Source: a virus. From it: DNA of 24,345 nt. The position numbers and the translations under genes were made by a program. The notes beneath the pieces were generated by a model, which saw nothing but the letters and a program-made list of their open reading frames with translations, was not told the DNA's origin and made no database searches. Every line of letters starts with the position of its first letter. The stretch's first letter is position 1. Shown here one piece after another: positions 4,558 through 13,453 of this stretch. The stretch lies in IMG/VR virus record IMGVR_UViG_3300032331_000114, positions 1 through 24,345 of that record; one strand, written 5' to 3'.

Positions 4558-7503
4558 TTAAACTAAACGATAGAGAACAAAGGTGTTTGCCGCTGTTCTG
4601 CGGATGCGGAAATGGGCTGATACACCTGTTGCAATGGTTAACGATCCCAATGATGTAACACCTGTGTTTACAGCCATTGTGACTGTGCCAGATGCTGTGT
4701 TGATGACGAAGAAGTCATAAGCAATATTTGTGGTTGCCCATGTTGCCAATGTCTCCATTGTCGTACCAAGCGGCATTGTGATGGTGTACGTTGTGCCAGT
4801 AGCACTGATTATCTGACCTTGAATGTTGGCGTTGGTCAGCGTAGCTGCTGCGCTGATAGCTGCGGGTGCTGGTGCATACGGCATGACTGCGCCAGATTGA
4901 ACTTGCACATTACCGCTGGAGTCGATACGCATACGTTCTGAGCCAGCAGACTTTAAAAAGAGTGCATCCACAGAATTATCGTATGACATACCGCCTTGTC
5001 CAGCGGCGGCAGAATCACCAAGTTGGACAGAGACAGTGCCTGATGTTCCACCTGTGACCATCAAAGACCTATCACCCGAACCAGATATTTGTAAATTTCC
5101 TGCTGGCGAACTAGTACCTATACCCACATTACCAGCGTAATCGAGCAACATTTGTTGCGTTAATGTCTGAGTAGAGCCAGTGCCGGGTGATGTGTAAAAA
5201 CCAATTCCAACTTGGTCTGCATCAGCCGTATTCTGAACAGAAGCAATGGCAGAGCCAGTGCGTACAGATGAGCCATCCGCCTTACCAAAAGCAAGAACAG
5301 CTTGCACATTACCTGATCCAGCAGTGCCACCAGAACGCAAGAATATAGCTTCTCCAGCATGTGTACTATTATCCAGTGTTGGTGCTGTAGTGTTTGCAAA
5401 TCTTGACAACGCCCCCGTTGGAGCACCTGAAACATCTAATGCGGCGACTGGTGGTGAAATCCCTATACCCAAATTACCAGCCATGTAGTTATCAGCAGTA
5501 CCAGAAGCGTATATGTTGTACTTGTTTGTTCCGCTAGAGACTAAACTGGTAATGCCGTAGTTGTTTGTGCCTTTAGTTTGGTCAGAAATGTATAAACCGT
5601 AAGCGTTTGTTAGGGTGTAACCAGTGCCTTGTGGTTGAGGGACATTTAAGCCAATCCACTCGGTATAAGCACCTGCCGTGGTCAGGGTCGATATCGCTCG
5701 AATTTGTTGTACTGAAGCTGTTGCTCCCGTACCAAACGTAGTAGCCGCATCAATACCACGTTGCGTAGTGCCTGTGAGCGTAGGCGAGCCAACTAACAGC
5801 GCAGTACCCGCATTCACAGCACTACCCACACCCATATACCCATTCACCGTCACGGTGTCGGTGGAGGCATCGCCGAGGGTTACGTTTCCTGTAGCTGATA
5901 AATTTGTAAATGTACCAGCAAGTGCAGTGGTAGCACCAATAGACATATTGTTAATAGTACCCGCAGTACCAGAACTGATGGTAATAGTTCCTGCACCTGT
6001 AGTAGTGTATGACTGATTGTTGGCAGTTGTATTGGCGGTTATTGCACCAGTAGCAGACAACGTGGTAAATGCACCTGTTGCGGGTGTCGTTGCGCCAATC
6101 GACATGTTGTTGATCGTGCCTACGCCTGTTGAAGTCAAAGCAAGCGTGGGGGTAGTACTCGCAGTCAACGTAATCAAGTTTGTGTAAGCCAAACCATCTG
6201 TGTCGTATGCGGCAAGAGAAAGTGTGTTGGTGGCTGTCTTTGCTGATTTAAGCTGAGTGCCAGTTACATAGGACGCATTTTCTGTGATGGTGTCAGTATC
6301 GGCATTACCAATCGTTGTATTACCTGTGCTGGTGAGATCAGTGAACGTACCTGCAAGTGCAGTGGTAGCACCAATAGACATATTGTTAATAGTACCGGCA
6401 GTGCCTGAACTAATGGTAATAGTTCCAGCACCAGTGGTGGTATAGGACTGTGCGTTGGTTGTTGTGTTAAAGGTTATTGCACCAGTAGCTGACAACGTAG
6501 TGAATGCGCCTGTGCTTGTTGTTGTTGCACCAATCGACATGTTGTTGATTGTTCCAACACCCGTTGAAGTCAATGCAAGAGTAGGAGTATTACTTGCGGT
6601 CAACGTAATTAAGTTTGTGTATGCTGCGCCGTCTACATCGTATGCTGCCAACGCAAGTGTATTGGTTGCTGCTTGGGCAGAACGTAGCACAGTGCCAGTT
6701 ACAAACTGACCATTTAAGGTGATGGTGTCTGCTACCGCATCACCAAGAGTTACGTTTCCTGTCGCTGACAAAGTAGTAAACGCACCTGTTGATGCTGTTG
6801 TTGCACCAATTGACATATTGTTAATTGTGCCAACACCTGTTGATGTTAAAGTAAGAGTGGGCGTGGTACTAGCTGTCAGCGTAATCAAGTCTGTGTACGC
6901 AACACCGTCTGTGTCGTAAGCAGCAAGAGACAAAGTGTTGGTGGCTGTCTTTGCTGATTTAAGCTGAGTGCCAGTTACATAGGAGGCCCCTTGAGTGATA
7001 GTGTCAGTGTCGGCATCGCCTAAAGTAATGTTGCCATTTAAAGCTACAACACCAGAAAAATTAGCAGCCGCCGCTGTAAGTGTTCCTGTCAATGTAGGGG
7101 AGATTGACAACACCATGTTGCCTGTGCCTGTCACTGCATTACTTAATGTGACACCACCATATGTCAAAGCTGCTGATAACGTGGTGGCTCCAGTAACACC
7201 AAGTGTGCCACCAATAGAAGCAGCACCAGCAAGATAGAAGTCTTTAAATCTAAGACCAGTTGTACCAAGATCTACAGTGTTAGTAGTCTTAACACCCAAC
7301 ACAGATGTTGAAATTGTTACGTCTTGAACAGGGCCTAATGCAAGGATGGGAGCACCCTCTCCAGCAGTGCCATCATGGTTGTGGCCTGTAGAAGAATTAA
7401 AGGCAGCTTGAATACCATCAAACTCCCCATCTAAATCAGCAGCACTAATGACGTTACCGTCAGCAATGTTGTTAATAGTATCTACTCTTGTATATCCTGC
7501 CAT
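4558..7503 (-). CDS. Repetitive tail fibre / receptor-binding protein
   Basis: A 981-residue, Thr/Ala/Gly/Ser-rich protein with very little Lys or Arg. The N terminus (MAGYTRVDTINNIADGNVIS, then LDGEFDGIQAAFNSSTGHNH) is of a type common at the particle-proximal end of podovirus fibres. The middle has five copies of INNMSIGATT and three of a longer unit with ATNTLxLAAYDxDGxAYTxLITLTAS. A later part resembles globular fibre segments (NVGIGTSSPAGNLQISGSGD). The C terminus (FFVINTASGTVTMAVNTG) looks like a terminal beta domain. I see no intramolecular chaperone S74 peptidase motif. AAGGAA lies before the ATG. Expected role: trimeric fibre on the tail that binds the host surface. Family identity rests on composition, repeats and context. 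Confidence 0.88.
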   Translation of the reverse strand: MAGYTRVDTINNIADGNVISAADLDGEFDGIQAAFNSSTGHNHDGTAGEGAPILALGPVQDVTISTSVLGVKTTNTVDLGTTGLRFKDFYLAGAASIGGTLGVTGATTLSAALTYGGVTLSNAVTGTGNMVLSISPTLTGTLTAAAANFSGVVALNGNITLGDADTDTITQGASYVTGTQLKSAKTATNTLSLAAYDTDGVAYTDLITLTASTTPTLTLTSTGVGTINNMSIGATTASTGAFTTLSATGNVTLGDAVADTITLNGQFVTGTVLRSAQAATNTLALAAYDVDGAAYTNLITLTASNTPTLALTSTGVGTINNMSIGATTTSTGAFTTLSATGAITFNTTTNAQSYTTTGAGTITISSGTAGTINNMSIGATTALAGTFTDLTSTGNTTIGNADTDTITENASYVTGTQLKSAKTATNTLSLAAYDTDGLAYTNLITLTASTTPTLALTSTGVGTINNMSIGATTPATGAFTTLSATGAITANTTANNQSYTTTGAGTITISSGTAGTINNMSIGATTALAGTFTNLSATGNVTLGDASTDTVTVNGYMGVGSAVNAGTALLVGSPTLTGTTQRGIDAATTFGTGATASVQQIRAISTLTTAGAYTEWIGLNVPQPQGTGYTLTNAYGLYISDQTKGTNNYGITSLVSSGTNKYNIYASGTADNYMAGNLGIGISPPVAALDVSGAPTGALSRFANTTAPTLDNSTHAGEAIFLRSGGTAGSGNVQAVLAFGKADGSSVRTGSAIASVQNTADADQVGIGFYTSPGTGSTQTLTQQMLLDYAGNVGIGTSSPAGNLQISGSGDRSLMVTGGTSGTVSVQLGDSAAAGQGGMSYDNSVDALFLKSAGSERMRIDSSGNVQVQSGAVMPYAPAPAAISAAATLTNANIQGQIISATGTTYTITMPLGTTMETLATWATTNIAYDFFVINTASGTVTMAVNTGVTSLGSLTIATGVSAHFRIRRTAANTFVLYRLV
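5918..5961 (-). repeat. 44-bp exact repeat in tail fibre gene, copy 1
   Basis: This segment is identical to 6353-6396 and encodes part of the TINNMSIGATTALAGTF unit. Identity at silent positions shows recent copying or gene conversion between fibre repeats, unlike the more diverged copies near 6090, 6520 and 6810. Confidence 0.9.
6224..6273 (-). repeat. 50-bp exact repeat in tail fibre gene, copy 1
   Basis: Identical to 6935-6984. It encodes the YVTGTQLKSAKTATNT unit. Flanking bases diverge on both sides. Confidence 0.9.
6353..6396 (-). repeat. 44-bp exact repeat in tail fibre gene, copy 2
   Basis: This is the second copy of the segment at 5918-5961. The two lie 435 bases apart in the same orientation and frame (435 is a multiple of three), so recombination between them would remove 145 codons without breaking the frame. 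Confidence 0.9.
6935..6984 (-). repeat. 50-bp exact repeat in tail fibre gene, copy 2
   Basis: Second copy of the segment at 6224-6273, 711 bases away (a multiple of three). Exchange between the copies would shorten or lengthen the fibre by 237 residues in frame. Confidence 0.9.
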
Positions 7504-7540
7504 ATTATTTCCTTAATAAATGCCTAACAGTTTTACCACA

Positions 7541-9520
7541 TTATCGTCTGTCATGCGTAGAATATTCCATCGTGGCAGCGTCCAACGAAAAAGGAGGGTC
7601 TGTACCGTCTGATACAAACTGTAATGAAATAGAAAAACCAGAACCAATTGTTTGTGTTTGAAACAGCTTTTTTAATTTTGTTCCGTACTTTGTTGTTCCA
7701 TATTTAGCTGTACTATTTCCATAAAACCCCACACTTCCACTATTAACGTTAGACAATAAAATTGTTTCTGGTTGTATACTTCCAAAGTCATCAAAGTCAA
7801 GTTTTAAATTAACTGAGATATTTACAGAGCCTTGTGGGTCTGTGTACAAAAACATCTTATAAAAAGTCTTTCTAACTCGTGGATCATTAATTGGAACAAA
7901 CGGAGTAGCAAAGCTAGCTAAGATATTAGCACCAGAAAAACTATTTCCACTTTCCATCTGATAGACATATCCATCAGAATGAGCAAAGACAATAATTTCT
8001 GTTTGATTAATATAATTACTATCGGCTACATAAGCTTTAATGCCCACTGTTTCAGCCCAAGAAATGGCGCTGGTATTATCACCTGCCACCTGTGTTCCTA
8101 ATATTCCTTTGGAACTAGCAGCCGTAGTTGAAGCATTATATCCTAAAAGCCTATACTGAGACTTCTGTTTAATAATGACACTAGCAAAACTACTACTAGA
8201 AGAAATAAGTGCAGTGGCTTCTGCTTGGATGGGTTTAGACACCACTCCTAAATTGAAGTCTCCAGTTCTGTCTGTTGCACTAAGTAGTCTTAAACCTTCA
8301 GGGCCTAAGAACATAATGTCTCCACCTACCTCTTGTATGGTATCTGTAGCCACACAGCCTACATTCCTTGTAATTGGTTGGAGATTAAAGTCTGATGAAG
8401 TGTTTCCTACAAGCTGATTGATAGTTTTTTCAGTAAAGATGATTAAGGCTTCTCTAAAAACAATGGTGCCTGTTATAGTGGCTCCTATGTTTATAACTCC
8501 TGCTCCATTGGCTGCTGTAAAGTCAGTGTCTGTATAAGGAGAAGAGAAGATAAGCTTGTCATCGTTTACAAAAAACATATGGTTTTTATGAAACACAGCA
8601 AAATCAGAACCTACTAAGTCAATGTTGTTGTCAATAAAAGCAAATGTAGCATCATCCCATACAAAGGGATAGTTAACACCATCAACACCAACAATCTTGT
8701 CAGTGCTGTTAATTCTATATTTAGTTGTTCTTACTTTAATACCATCACTATACTTAGCTGTTAGCCAAGTAATGGCTGCATTATCAGCAGGACTACTAGC
8801 TAAAGCAGGGTTGATAGCTAATGTAGCACCACCACTTGTAACAGTGGCATCTGCTGTGACAGTGTATATTTTTTGTACACCAGCAATAGTAAATGTATCT
8901 CCTACTTTAGGAACATCTGTCAAACCATCCACTATTAAACTGCTTCCTGTTTGACTAGCACCATTAACTAACACTGTACCATAAGAAGGAATATTAATCT
9001 TTGTCCAACCACTACCTGTAGACTTATAAATGTCATTGTTTCTACAAGCAATGATAGTGTCTTCCCACGCTGCTACACCTTTTATAATGCCTGTATGGGA
9101 AGTAAAAGTTACAGCAGCTTTATCAGCAGGGCTACTAGCCATAGAAGTTGTAAATGTCAATGTCGCTCTCTTATTGGTGCTGTCAAAAGAAACGCCAGCA
9201 CTAGCCACTGTATATGTTCCTGTGACACCAGCAATGGTAAGTGTGTCTCCAGCAACAGGAGAAGTATAAATGTTTCCTAATACAAGCGTTGTTCCTGTTT
9301 GACCACTACCATGCACTTTAGGTAAACCATAAGCAGGGACAAAAGAACTGTCATATTTATCAAAACCTTCTATTCTTCTATAACCACCATCGGTGGAAGG
9401 CTCAAAGTTTTTTAATAGGCGAGCACTGCCCGGAGCATTAATACCCTGTTGTAAAGGAGATAGGCTAGAAACAAGCCCTCCCTTAAATTCAAAAGCATAT
9501 GTTTGCCATGCGTCAGCCAT
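7541..9520 (-). CDS. Tail tubular protein B / tail nozzle-like protein
   Basis: A 659-residue beta-rich protein. The N terminus (FKGGLVSSLSPLQQGINAPG, then SARLLKNFEPSTDGGYRRIEGF) is typical of podovirus tail nozzle proteins of the T7 gp12 / P22 gp10 type, which fix to the portal-adaptor ring and carry fibres. Central segments (TGTIVFREALIIFTEKTINQ and GGDIMFLGPEGLRLLSATD) fit the beta-propeller part of this class. Two similar Ig-like inserts lie at about 70-140 and 187-252, each with VxGDTxTIAGV, YTV and ASSPADxAA. Its ATG overlaps the stop of the tail tubular A-like gene (TGATG). Order A then B is as in T7-like phages. The class call is firm from layout and N-terminal pattern; detailed family is not. 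Confidence 0.85.
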   Translation of the reverse strand: MADAWQTYAFEFKGGLVSSLSPLQQGINAPGSARLLKNFEPSTDGGYRRIEGFDKYDSSFVPAYGLPKVHGSGQTGTTLVLGNIYTSPVAGDTLTIAGVTGTYTVASAGVSFDSTNKRATLTFTTSMASSPADKAAVTFTSHTGIIKGVAAWEDTIIACRNNDIYKSTGSGWTKINIPSYGTVLVNGASQTGSSLIVDGLTDVPKVGDTFTIAGVQKIYTVTADATVTSGGATLAINPALASSPADNAAITWLTAKYSDGIKVRTTKYRINSTDKIVGVDGVNYPFVWDDATFAFIDNNIDLVGSDFAVFHKNHMFFVNDDKLIFSSPYTDTDFTAANGAGVINIGATITGTIVFREALIIFTEKTINQLVGNTSSDFNLQPITRNVGCVATDTIQEVGGDIMFLGPEGLRLLSATDRTGDFNLGVVSKPIQAEATALISSSSSFASVIIKQKSQYRLLGYNASTTAASSKGILGTQVAGDNTSAISWAETVGIKAYVADSNYINQTEIIVFAHSDGYVYQMESGNSFSGANILASFATPFVPINDPRVRKTFYKMFLYTDPQGSVNISVNLKLDFDDFGSIQPETILLSNVNSGSVGFYGNSTAKYGTTKYGTKLKKLFQTQTIGSGFSISLQFVSDGTDPPFSLDAATMEYSTHDRR

Positions 9521-10242
9521 CAGTTCACCCTATCACCAAAAGCAGAAGTTCTAGAAGTAGCAAGCATGCCTGACCTCACATATGAATAACGATTAACTAA
9601 CATGGTACGCATGCGTTTAACACCTTCTTCAAACTTACTCTTAGCCAAAGTAGAAGCTTGTTCGTTACTTCTAAACAAATAAGCATAGTGCATAGCACCA
9701 TCAATAATCACATGTCTAAATCTATCTGGTATAGAAGGAACATCTGAATATGAAGATAAGTCTACAGGTATTCTGTAATATTCGTAATAGACAGTGTATG
9801 CTTCTTTTGGAGAAGGCACAAGACCAAACTCTAAGCTAGGAGCATGAAAGACAAAAGCAGGGACATCTCGCTTGCTTGTGTCTGCTGTGTATTCTTGATC
9901 AATGTATTTAGACAAGTAGTCTTCATATGAAAGAATAGTTAGCTTTTGTGTTTGATTATTAAGGGTTGTGCTTTCTTTAATACGGAAAGTATCAAAGTCA
10001 ATAGTGTTGGCATCTGTAGGAAAAGCATATCGAATGGTTCCCGCTGTCAGTGTCTCTTCTGCCAATACATGATTAAAAGGCCACTCATGGTGGATATGAT
10101 TGATATCTCTAATGGCAGCATTCACCGCATCTTTATTGTGTGCATAGAAACCAACAGCATCAGCAAAATTACTAGAAGTAAGCTCAACTTCATTGAGCCT
10201 TCTATTCACTTCATTAACTAGATCAAGAAAATTATATGCCAT
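9520..10242 (-). CDS. Tail tubular protein A-like head-tail adaptor
   Basis: A 240-residue protein starting MAYNFLDLVNEVNRRLNEVE, with an N-terminal helical part (AVNAAIRDINHIHHEWPFNH at about 40-59) and a mixed C-terminal part (YEYYRIPVDLS, then PDRFRHVIIDGAMHYAYLFR). This helical layout with a DRF-(R/H)-xxI-xxGA motif is typical of the podovirus adaptor placed between portal and nozzle (T7 gp11 type). It follows a small Ig-like gene with a TAATG overlap and precedes the B-like gene with TGATG, a tight pair. Expected role: a ring joining portal to tail. AAGGAA stands before the start. Confidence 0.83.
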   Translation of the reverse strand: MAYNFLDLVNEVNRRLNEVELTSSNFADAVGFYAHNKDAVNAAIRDINHIHHEWPFNHVLAEETLTAGTIRYAFPTDANTIDFDTFRIKESTTLNNQTQKLTILSYEDYLSKYIDQEYTADTSKRDVPAFVFHAPSLEFGLVPSPKEAYTVYYEYYRIPVDLSSYSDVPSIPDRFRHVIIDGAMHYAYLFRSNEQASTLAKSKFEEGVKRMRTMLVNRYSYVRSGMLATSRTSAFGDRVN

Positions 10243-10559
10243 TATTGTTCCTTAATTCTCAACCTAATAACACGCTCAGCCACATTACCACTATTGTCAG
10301 TCATCTTACAATAAATTTTATATTCAGTATTGTTTGTGCCTAAGCCTAAATTAATTGTAGCCACTCCACCACTAATAGTTTGACCAACATTTTGTAAACC
10401 ATTAACAACATTACTTGAAGGTAAAGCTGTCTTTGTTCCAGTAGAGTCATCTACATACCAAACTACAGTTGTGATGGTAGCACTATTAAGCCATCTAGAC
10501 CAGTCAACACTGTAGTCTAGAGTTTCATCTGGATCTTTATTGGGCCATCTAAATGACAT
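10242..10559 (-). CDS. Small Ig-like conserved virion protein
   Basis: A 105-residue protein beginning FRWPNKDPDETLDYSVDWSR, with a beta-strand pattern that includes VVWYVDDSTG and a C-terminal EYKIYCKMTDNSGNVAERVI strand pair typical of Ig-like folds. I recall close relatives in marine podoviruses and cyanophages next to head-tail genes; none has a named function. AAGGAA lies four bases before the ATG. Its coupling to the adaptor gene suggests a structural role on the neck or head surface. Confidence 0.82.
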   Translation of the reverse strand: MSFRWPNKDPDETLDYSVDWSRWLNSATITTVVWYVDDSTGTKTALPSSNVVNGLQNVGQTISGGVATINLGLGTNNTEYKIYCKMTDNSGNVAERVIRLRIKEQ

Positions 10560-10567
10560 ATTATTCC

Positions 10568-12907
10568 TTATTCCACTAATACACTTCTATCATATGAGGA
10601 AGATCTTCCTTCTATGTATACAACCCTATTATCTCCCATCACCATAACTGTACGTTCTTTGGCAGTGGATTTAGCTTCTACAAACACTGTCCTGTTTCTA
10701 TCATATAAAGCCGCAACAGCATTGAAATTAAAAACAACATTGGTAATTGTAACACTACCAATATTTCCTGTAGCAAATAAACCAGTTGTAGCATAAATAC
10801 TTTTTGCTTTTACTTCAATAATTCCTAAACTAGAAATTATTTCTTGTCCAATAATACTAATATTAGCTTTACCAATAAGAATTAAGCTACCTACACTACC
10901 TGTTGCTTGAAAGCCAGTAATAGATATTATTGGGTTATTTTCTGTTATCCGTGTAGTTACAGTGCCTAAAGCTGCTGTGGCTGAGCTTCCTGTTACAGAA
11001 GCAATGGCGTTTGCACGTGCAATAGCACTACCCAAAATAGCAGAAGAGACGCTTCCTGTTGGTAATACTCTGGCCTTAGCTGCTACAGTTATACTACCTA
11101 TAGAGCCTGTAGAGGATATTCCTGTTGGTGTAAAGCTACTCTTTCCTGCAACTGTTAAACTACCAACACTACCAGTGGTTGATACACCAACTACACTAAC
11201 AGTAATTGGGTATTTTGGAACATATGTAAAAACAACAAGTCCATCACCGTATGTCAAAGTTCCAGTATCACTGTGGACACCAGCACCACCGTTACCGCCA
11301 GCAGTGTAATTATTTGATTGACCACCCTCACCACCAGTACCGCCAGTTATGTAATAAAGATTATTTGCAAGGGAAAGAATTGAGCCTTGAGGGGGGTTGC
11401 CATTTGTTGTTGCAAACCCACCACCACTACCACCACCATTTGTACCCGCTGTAGCCGCTACCGAAGCCGTAGCTCCAGTACCTCCAGTACCTCCAGTAAT
11501 ACCCCCGCCAGCACCTCCAGCCGAAGTTGTACCTGCGCTACCAACATTACCACCATTTGAGCCACCACCACCACCACCACCTCTTAAAGTAGCTGTGTTA
11601 AATGCCGCTCCACCAACTGCGCCAGCGCCAGATGGGCCACCGCTACCACCACCGCCGCCACCGTTAAATCTTGAGGAAGTAAAACCTGCGCCACCTGTAC
11701 CACCAGCGTTTGTTGTATCCCCCTTAGCAGATGTGGTAGTGCCACCTGTGCCACCTGTATTTGAATTGGTGTTGCCACCACTAAAAGCTAATACACCAGA
11801 AGTTTTTGCGGAAGGCGCTGAATTTGCACCAATATTTATCCAACTACTCGCAGATGAACCAGCAGAAAGAGCAGGGACGTTGTAGTAAACAAGTGTTGAA
11901 CCAGCAACCATTGAGGCCGTAACACTTGCCGCTACAGTTTCAGAATACCCACCACCTCCACCTCCACCACCTTGGGATGCTGATGTTGTTGTACTATTTA
12001 TACCCGCCGCACCAAAAGCCCTAATAGAAACAAGCGAGTCAAAATCAGACGGGATGGTAAAAGAACCAGACTGAGAGCCAGCAAAAACAATACTTTTTTG
12101 AGTGCCTTGAATTACAGTTATGACAATAAAAGCAGTTTGCCCATCAACTCCAATAGTATCGATTGAGCCATCATCAGTAACATAAGCGGTGCTGCCCCCA
12201 AATGGGCCATAATTTATTGGCGTTTTAAGTGGGTAGCCGTTAAAATATTGTGCTTGTCCTAATACGTCTTGTGTTGCATTAACATAAGCAGTGCCATTCC
12301 AATAGCCACCATTGCCTCCAAAAGCACCGCTGCTTCTACCGTAGGGAATGCTGCTTAAGCCACCTGAAACGCCACCGTTAGCTCCTCCACCATTACCGGG
12401 AAAATATGTTTCAAAAGTAGCGGGGCTTGCTATACCAGTAGCTGAATAGGCCGCCCCTGCATTAGCCCCCGCCCCATTTGGCCCTGCCTGACCACCCCGA
12501 CCATAAGTCAAACCCCCCAAGGCTGACTGTACAACTCCATCCCCACCCGCATATTTAATATCACCATAGTTAGCCGCAACTTGAGATGCGGCAGCAGTGT
12601 TACCACCTACTGCCAAACACCCATCAGCCGTAGAACTTGGGGCGGCATTTGAGGTTTTGTTTACCCAAGTGCTACCGCCATCGCTAATATTAAAATATAC
12701 TGTGTTACCAGCAGTGACAGAAAGCGTAGAAGTTTGTGAGTATGAACCGCCAATATTTTTGGGTTGTGGGAAGCCAGAATTGCTGTAATAAGTTGTTGCA
12801 GAAGCACCACCAAAGCACTCAACTTTAACAGCAGTAACGCCAGTAGGCACAATCCAAGTGCCAAAAGCTACACTTTTAAAAAGAAAAATCATGTCGCCAG
12901 CAGCCAT
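10568..12907 (-). CDS. Glycine-rich tail adhesin-like protein with 21-residue beta repeats
   Basis: A 779-residue protein. Two similar Gly-rich halves come first (about 5-270 and 270-565). Each opens with an FxxGxFxIPxxxxxxxVxxxG-like block, has a W(V/I)N...NxAPSxxxxGxLAxxGGNT segment, and ends in long Gly runs (GGGGGGGG, GGTGGTGAT). From about 570 to 735 come seven repeats of about 21 residues with the form TGxxxTGSVGSLTVxGK. The last 45 residues hold four short strands (RTVFVEA, RTVMVMG, RVVYIEG, RSVLVE). Gly-rich polyproline-II-type packing is known in T4-like gp38 adhesins and similar receptor-binding proteins, so an adhesin on the tail or head is likely. The start lies in a weak ribosome site. 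Homology is uncertain. Confidence 0.82.
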   Translation of the reverse strand: MAAGDMIFLFKSVAFGTWIVPTGVTAVKVECFGGASATTYYSNSGFPQPKNIGGSYSQTSTLSVTAGNTVYFNISDGGSTWVNKTSNAAPSSTADGCLAVGGNTAAASQVAANYGDIKYAGGDGVVQSALGGLTYGRGGQAGPNGAGANAGAAYSATGIASPATFETYFPGNGGGANGGVSGGLSSIPYGRSSGAFGGNGGYWNGTAYVNATQDVLGQAQYFNGYPLKTPINYGPFGGSTAYVTDDGSIDTIGVDGQTAFIVITVIQGTQKSIVFAGSQSGSFTIPSDFDSLVSIRAFGAAGINSTTTSASQGGGGGGGGYSETVAASVTASMVAGSTLVYYNVPALSAGSSASSWINIGANSAPSAKTSGVLAFSGGNTNSNTGGTGGTTTSAKGDTTNAGGTGGAGFTSSRFNGGGGGGSGGPSGAGAVGGAAFNTATLRGGGGGGGSNGGNVGSAGTTSAGGAGGGITGGTGGTGATASVAATAGTNGGGSGGGFATTNGNPPQGSILSLANNLYYITGGTGGEGGQSNNYTAGGNGGAGVHSDTGTLTYGDGLVVFTYVPKYPITVSVVGVSTTGSVGSLTVAGKSSFTPTGISSTGSIGSITVAAKARVLPTGSVSSAILGSAIARANAIASVTGSSATAALGTVTTRITENNPIISITGFQATGSVGSLILIGKANISIIGQEIISSLGIIEVKAKSIYATTGLFATGNIGSVTITNVVFNFNAVAALYDRNRTVFVEAKSTAKERTVMVMGDNRVVYIEGRSSSYDRSVLVE
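11400..11990 (-). repeat. Glycine-codon-rich low-complexity region
   Basis: On the coding strand this region is dominated by GGT, GGA and GGC codons, including runs such as GGTGGTGGTGGTGG near 11564-11580 and 11952-11972. It encodes the long Gly stretches of the adhesin-like protein. Such DNA is prone to slippage and to replication-coupled length change in codon steps. Confidence 0.85.
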
Positions 12908-12936
12908 ATGATTATACCTGTGTAGTTAGCTGCTTC

Positions 12937-13380
12937 TTAAGCAATTCTAATAATTGCGTTGCTTGCGTCTGCTGTGGGGAATTGAATAGTAAAATCGCCA
13001 TTGGTAGATGTCTTATCCCCACCAAAAGAAATGACAGCTACAGCATTGGTAGTAGCTGATCCCCCATCAGTGGTGGTGTTATAGATGAGAGCACCAGCAG
13101 CAGTGATAGTAGCAGTAGAAAAAGTTACATCAGCAAAGTCTATAAAAGCTGTAGTGCCACTGGATGTTGGATCAATGTTCGTGAGGGTTGCTCCACCAGC
13201 AGTGTAGCCAGTGCCTACCACTTCGTTAGAAGTTGTATAAGCCGTGGTTGTAGCGTCAAGAGATGCCGAAGAAGTGTACAAAGCAATTTTAAAAGTATGC
13301 CCAGAAGTGACATTAAAATCATGCTTTCTTTCTAAGAGTTCTTTTTTAAAGCTTGTGCAAAGAGCAGATGTAATAGCCAT
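12937..13380 (-). CDS. Conserved phage structural protein (MAITSALCTSFKKELL family)
   Basis: A 147-residue protein starting MAITSALCTSFKKELLERKH, then FKIALYTSSASLDATTTAY, a GTGYTAGGATL motif, and an end FTIQFPTADASNAIIRIA. I recall close relatives in many marine and freshwater phages, encoded near head and neck genes and found as virion proteins. Function is not known to me; a decoration or neck component is plausible. I chose the start at 13380; an upstream in-frame Met (13416) would place the start inside the terminator region. It is the first gene after the capsid terminator, so its expression needs read-through or an unseen promoter. Confidence 0.85.
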   Translation of the reverse strand: MAITSALCTSFKKELLERKHDFNVTSGHTFKIALYTSSASLDATTTAYTTSNEVVGTGYTAGGATLTNIDPTSSGTTAFIDFADVTFSTATITAAGALIYNTTTDGGSATTNAVAVISFGGDKTSTNGDFTIQFPTADASNAIIRIA

Positions 13381-13401
13381 TATAAAATCTTTCGTTGTAA
13401 A

Positions 13402-13440
13402 TAAAAAAAGGGGCAACCTCTTGTGGAAGCTGCCCCCTTG
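13402..13440 (-). terminator. Rho-independent terminator after the capsid/decoration genes
   Basis: On the minus strand GGGGCA (with an adjacent CTTCC) pairs with GG-TTGCCCC across a short ACAAGA loop and is followed at once by TTTTTTTATTT. A GC-rich stem plus a run of seven T is the classical intrinsic terminator. It lies 15-50 bases past the stop of the decoration gene, in the 73-base gap before the next gene. Partial read-through would give more capsid than tail mRNA. Confidence 0.85.
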
Positions 13441-13453
13441 GTTTAGTTAGCTA

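Noticed and set aside
4558-7503. S74-type self-cleaving chaperone domain at the end of the tail fibre
   Set aside because: The C-terminal part lacks the Ser-Lys dyad region and the coiled-coil tail typical of that domain.
11397-11885. 162-codon Pro-rich frame on the plus strand
   Set aside because: It is the complement of Gly codons in the adhesin-like gene. GGT/GGA/GGC on one strand forces Pro/Ala/Val codons on the other; there is no ribosome site or family pattern.
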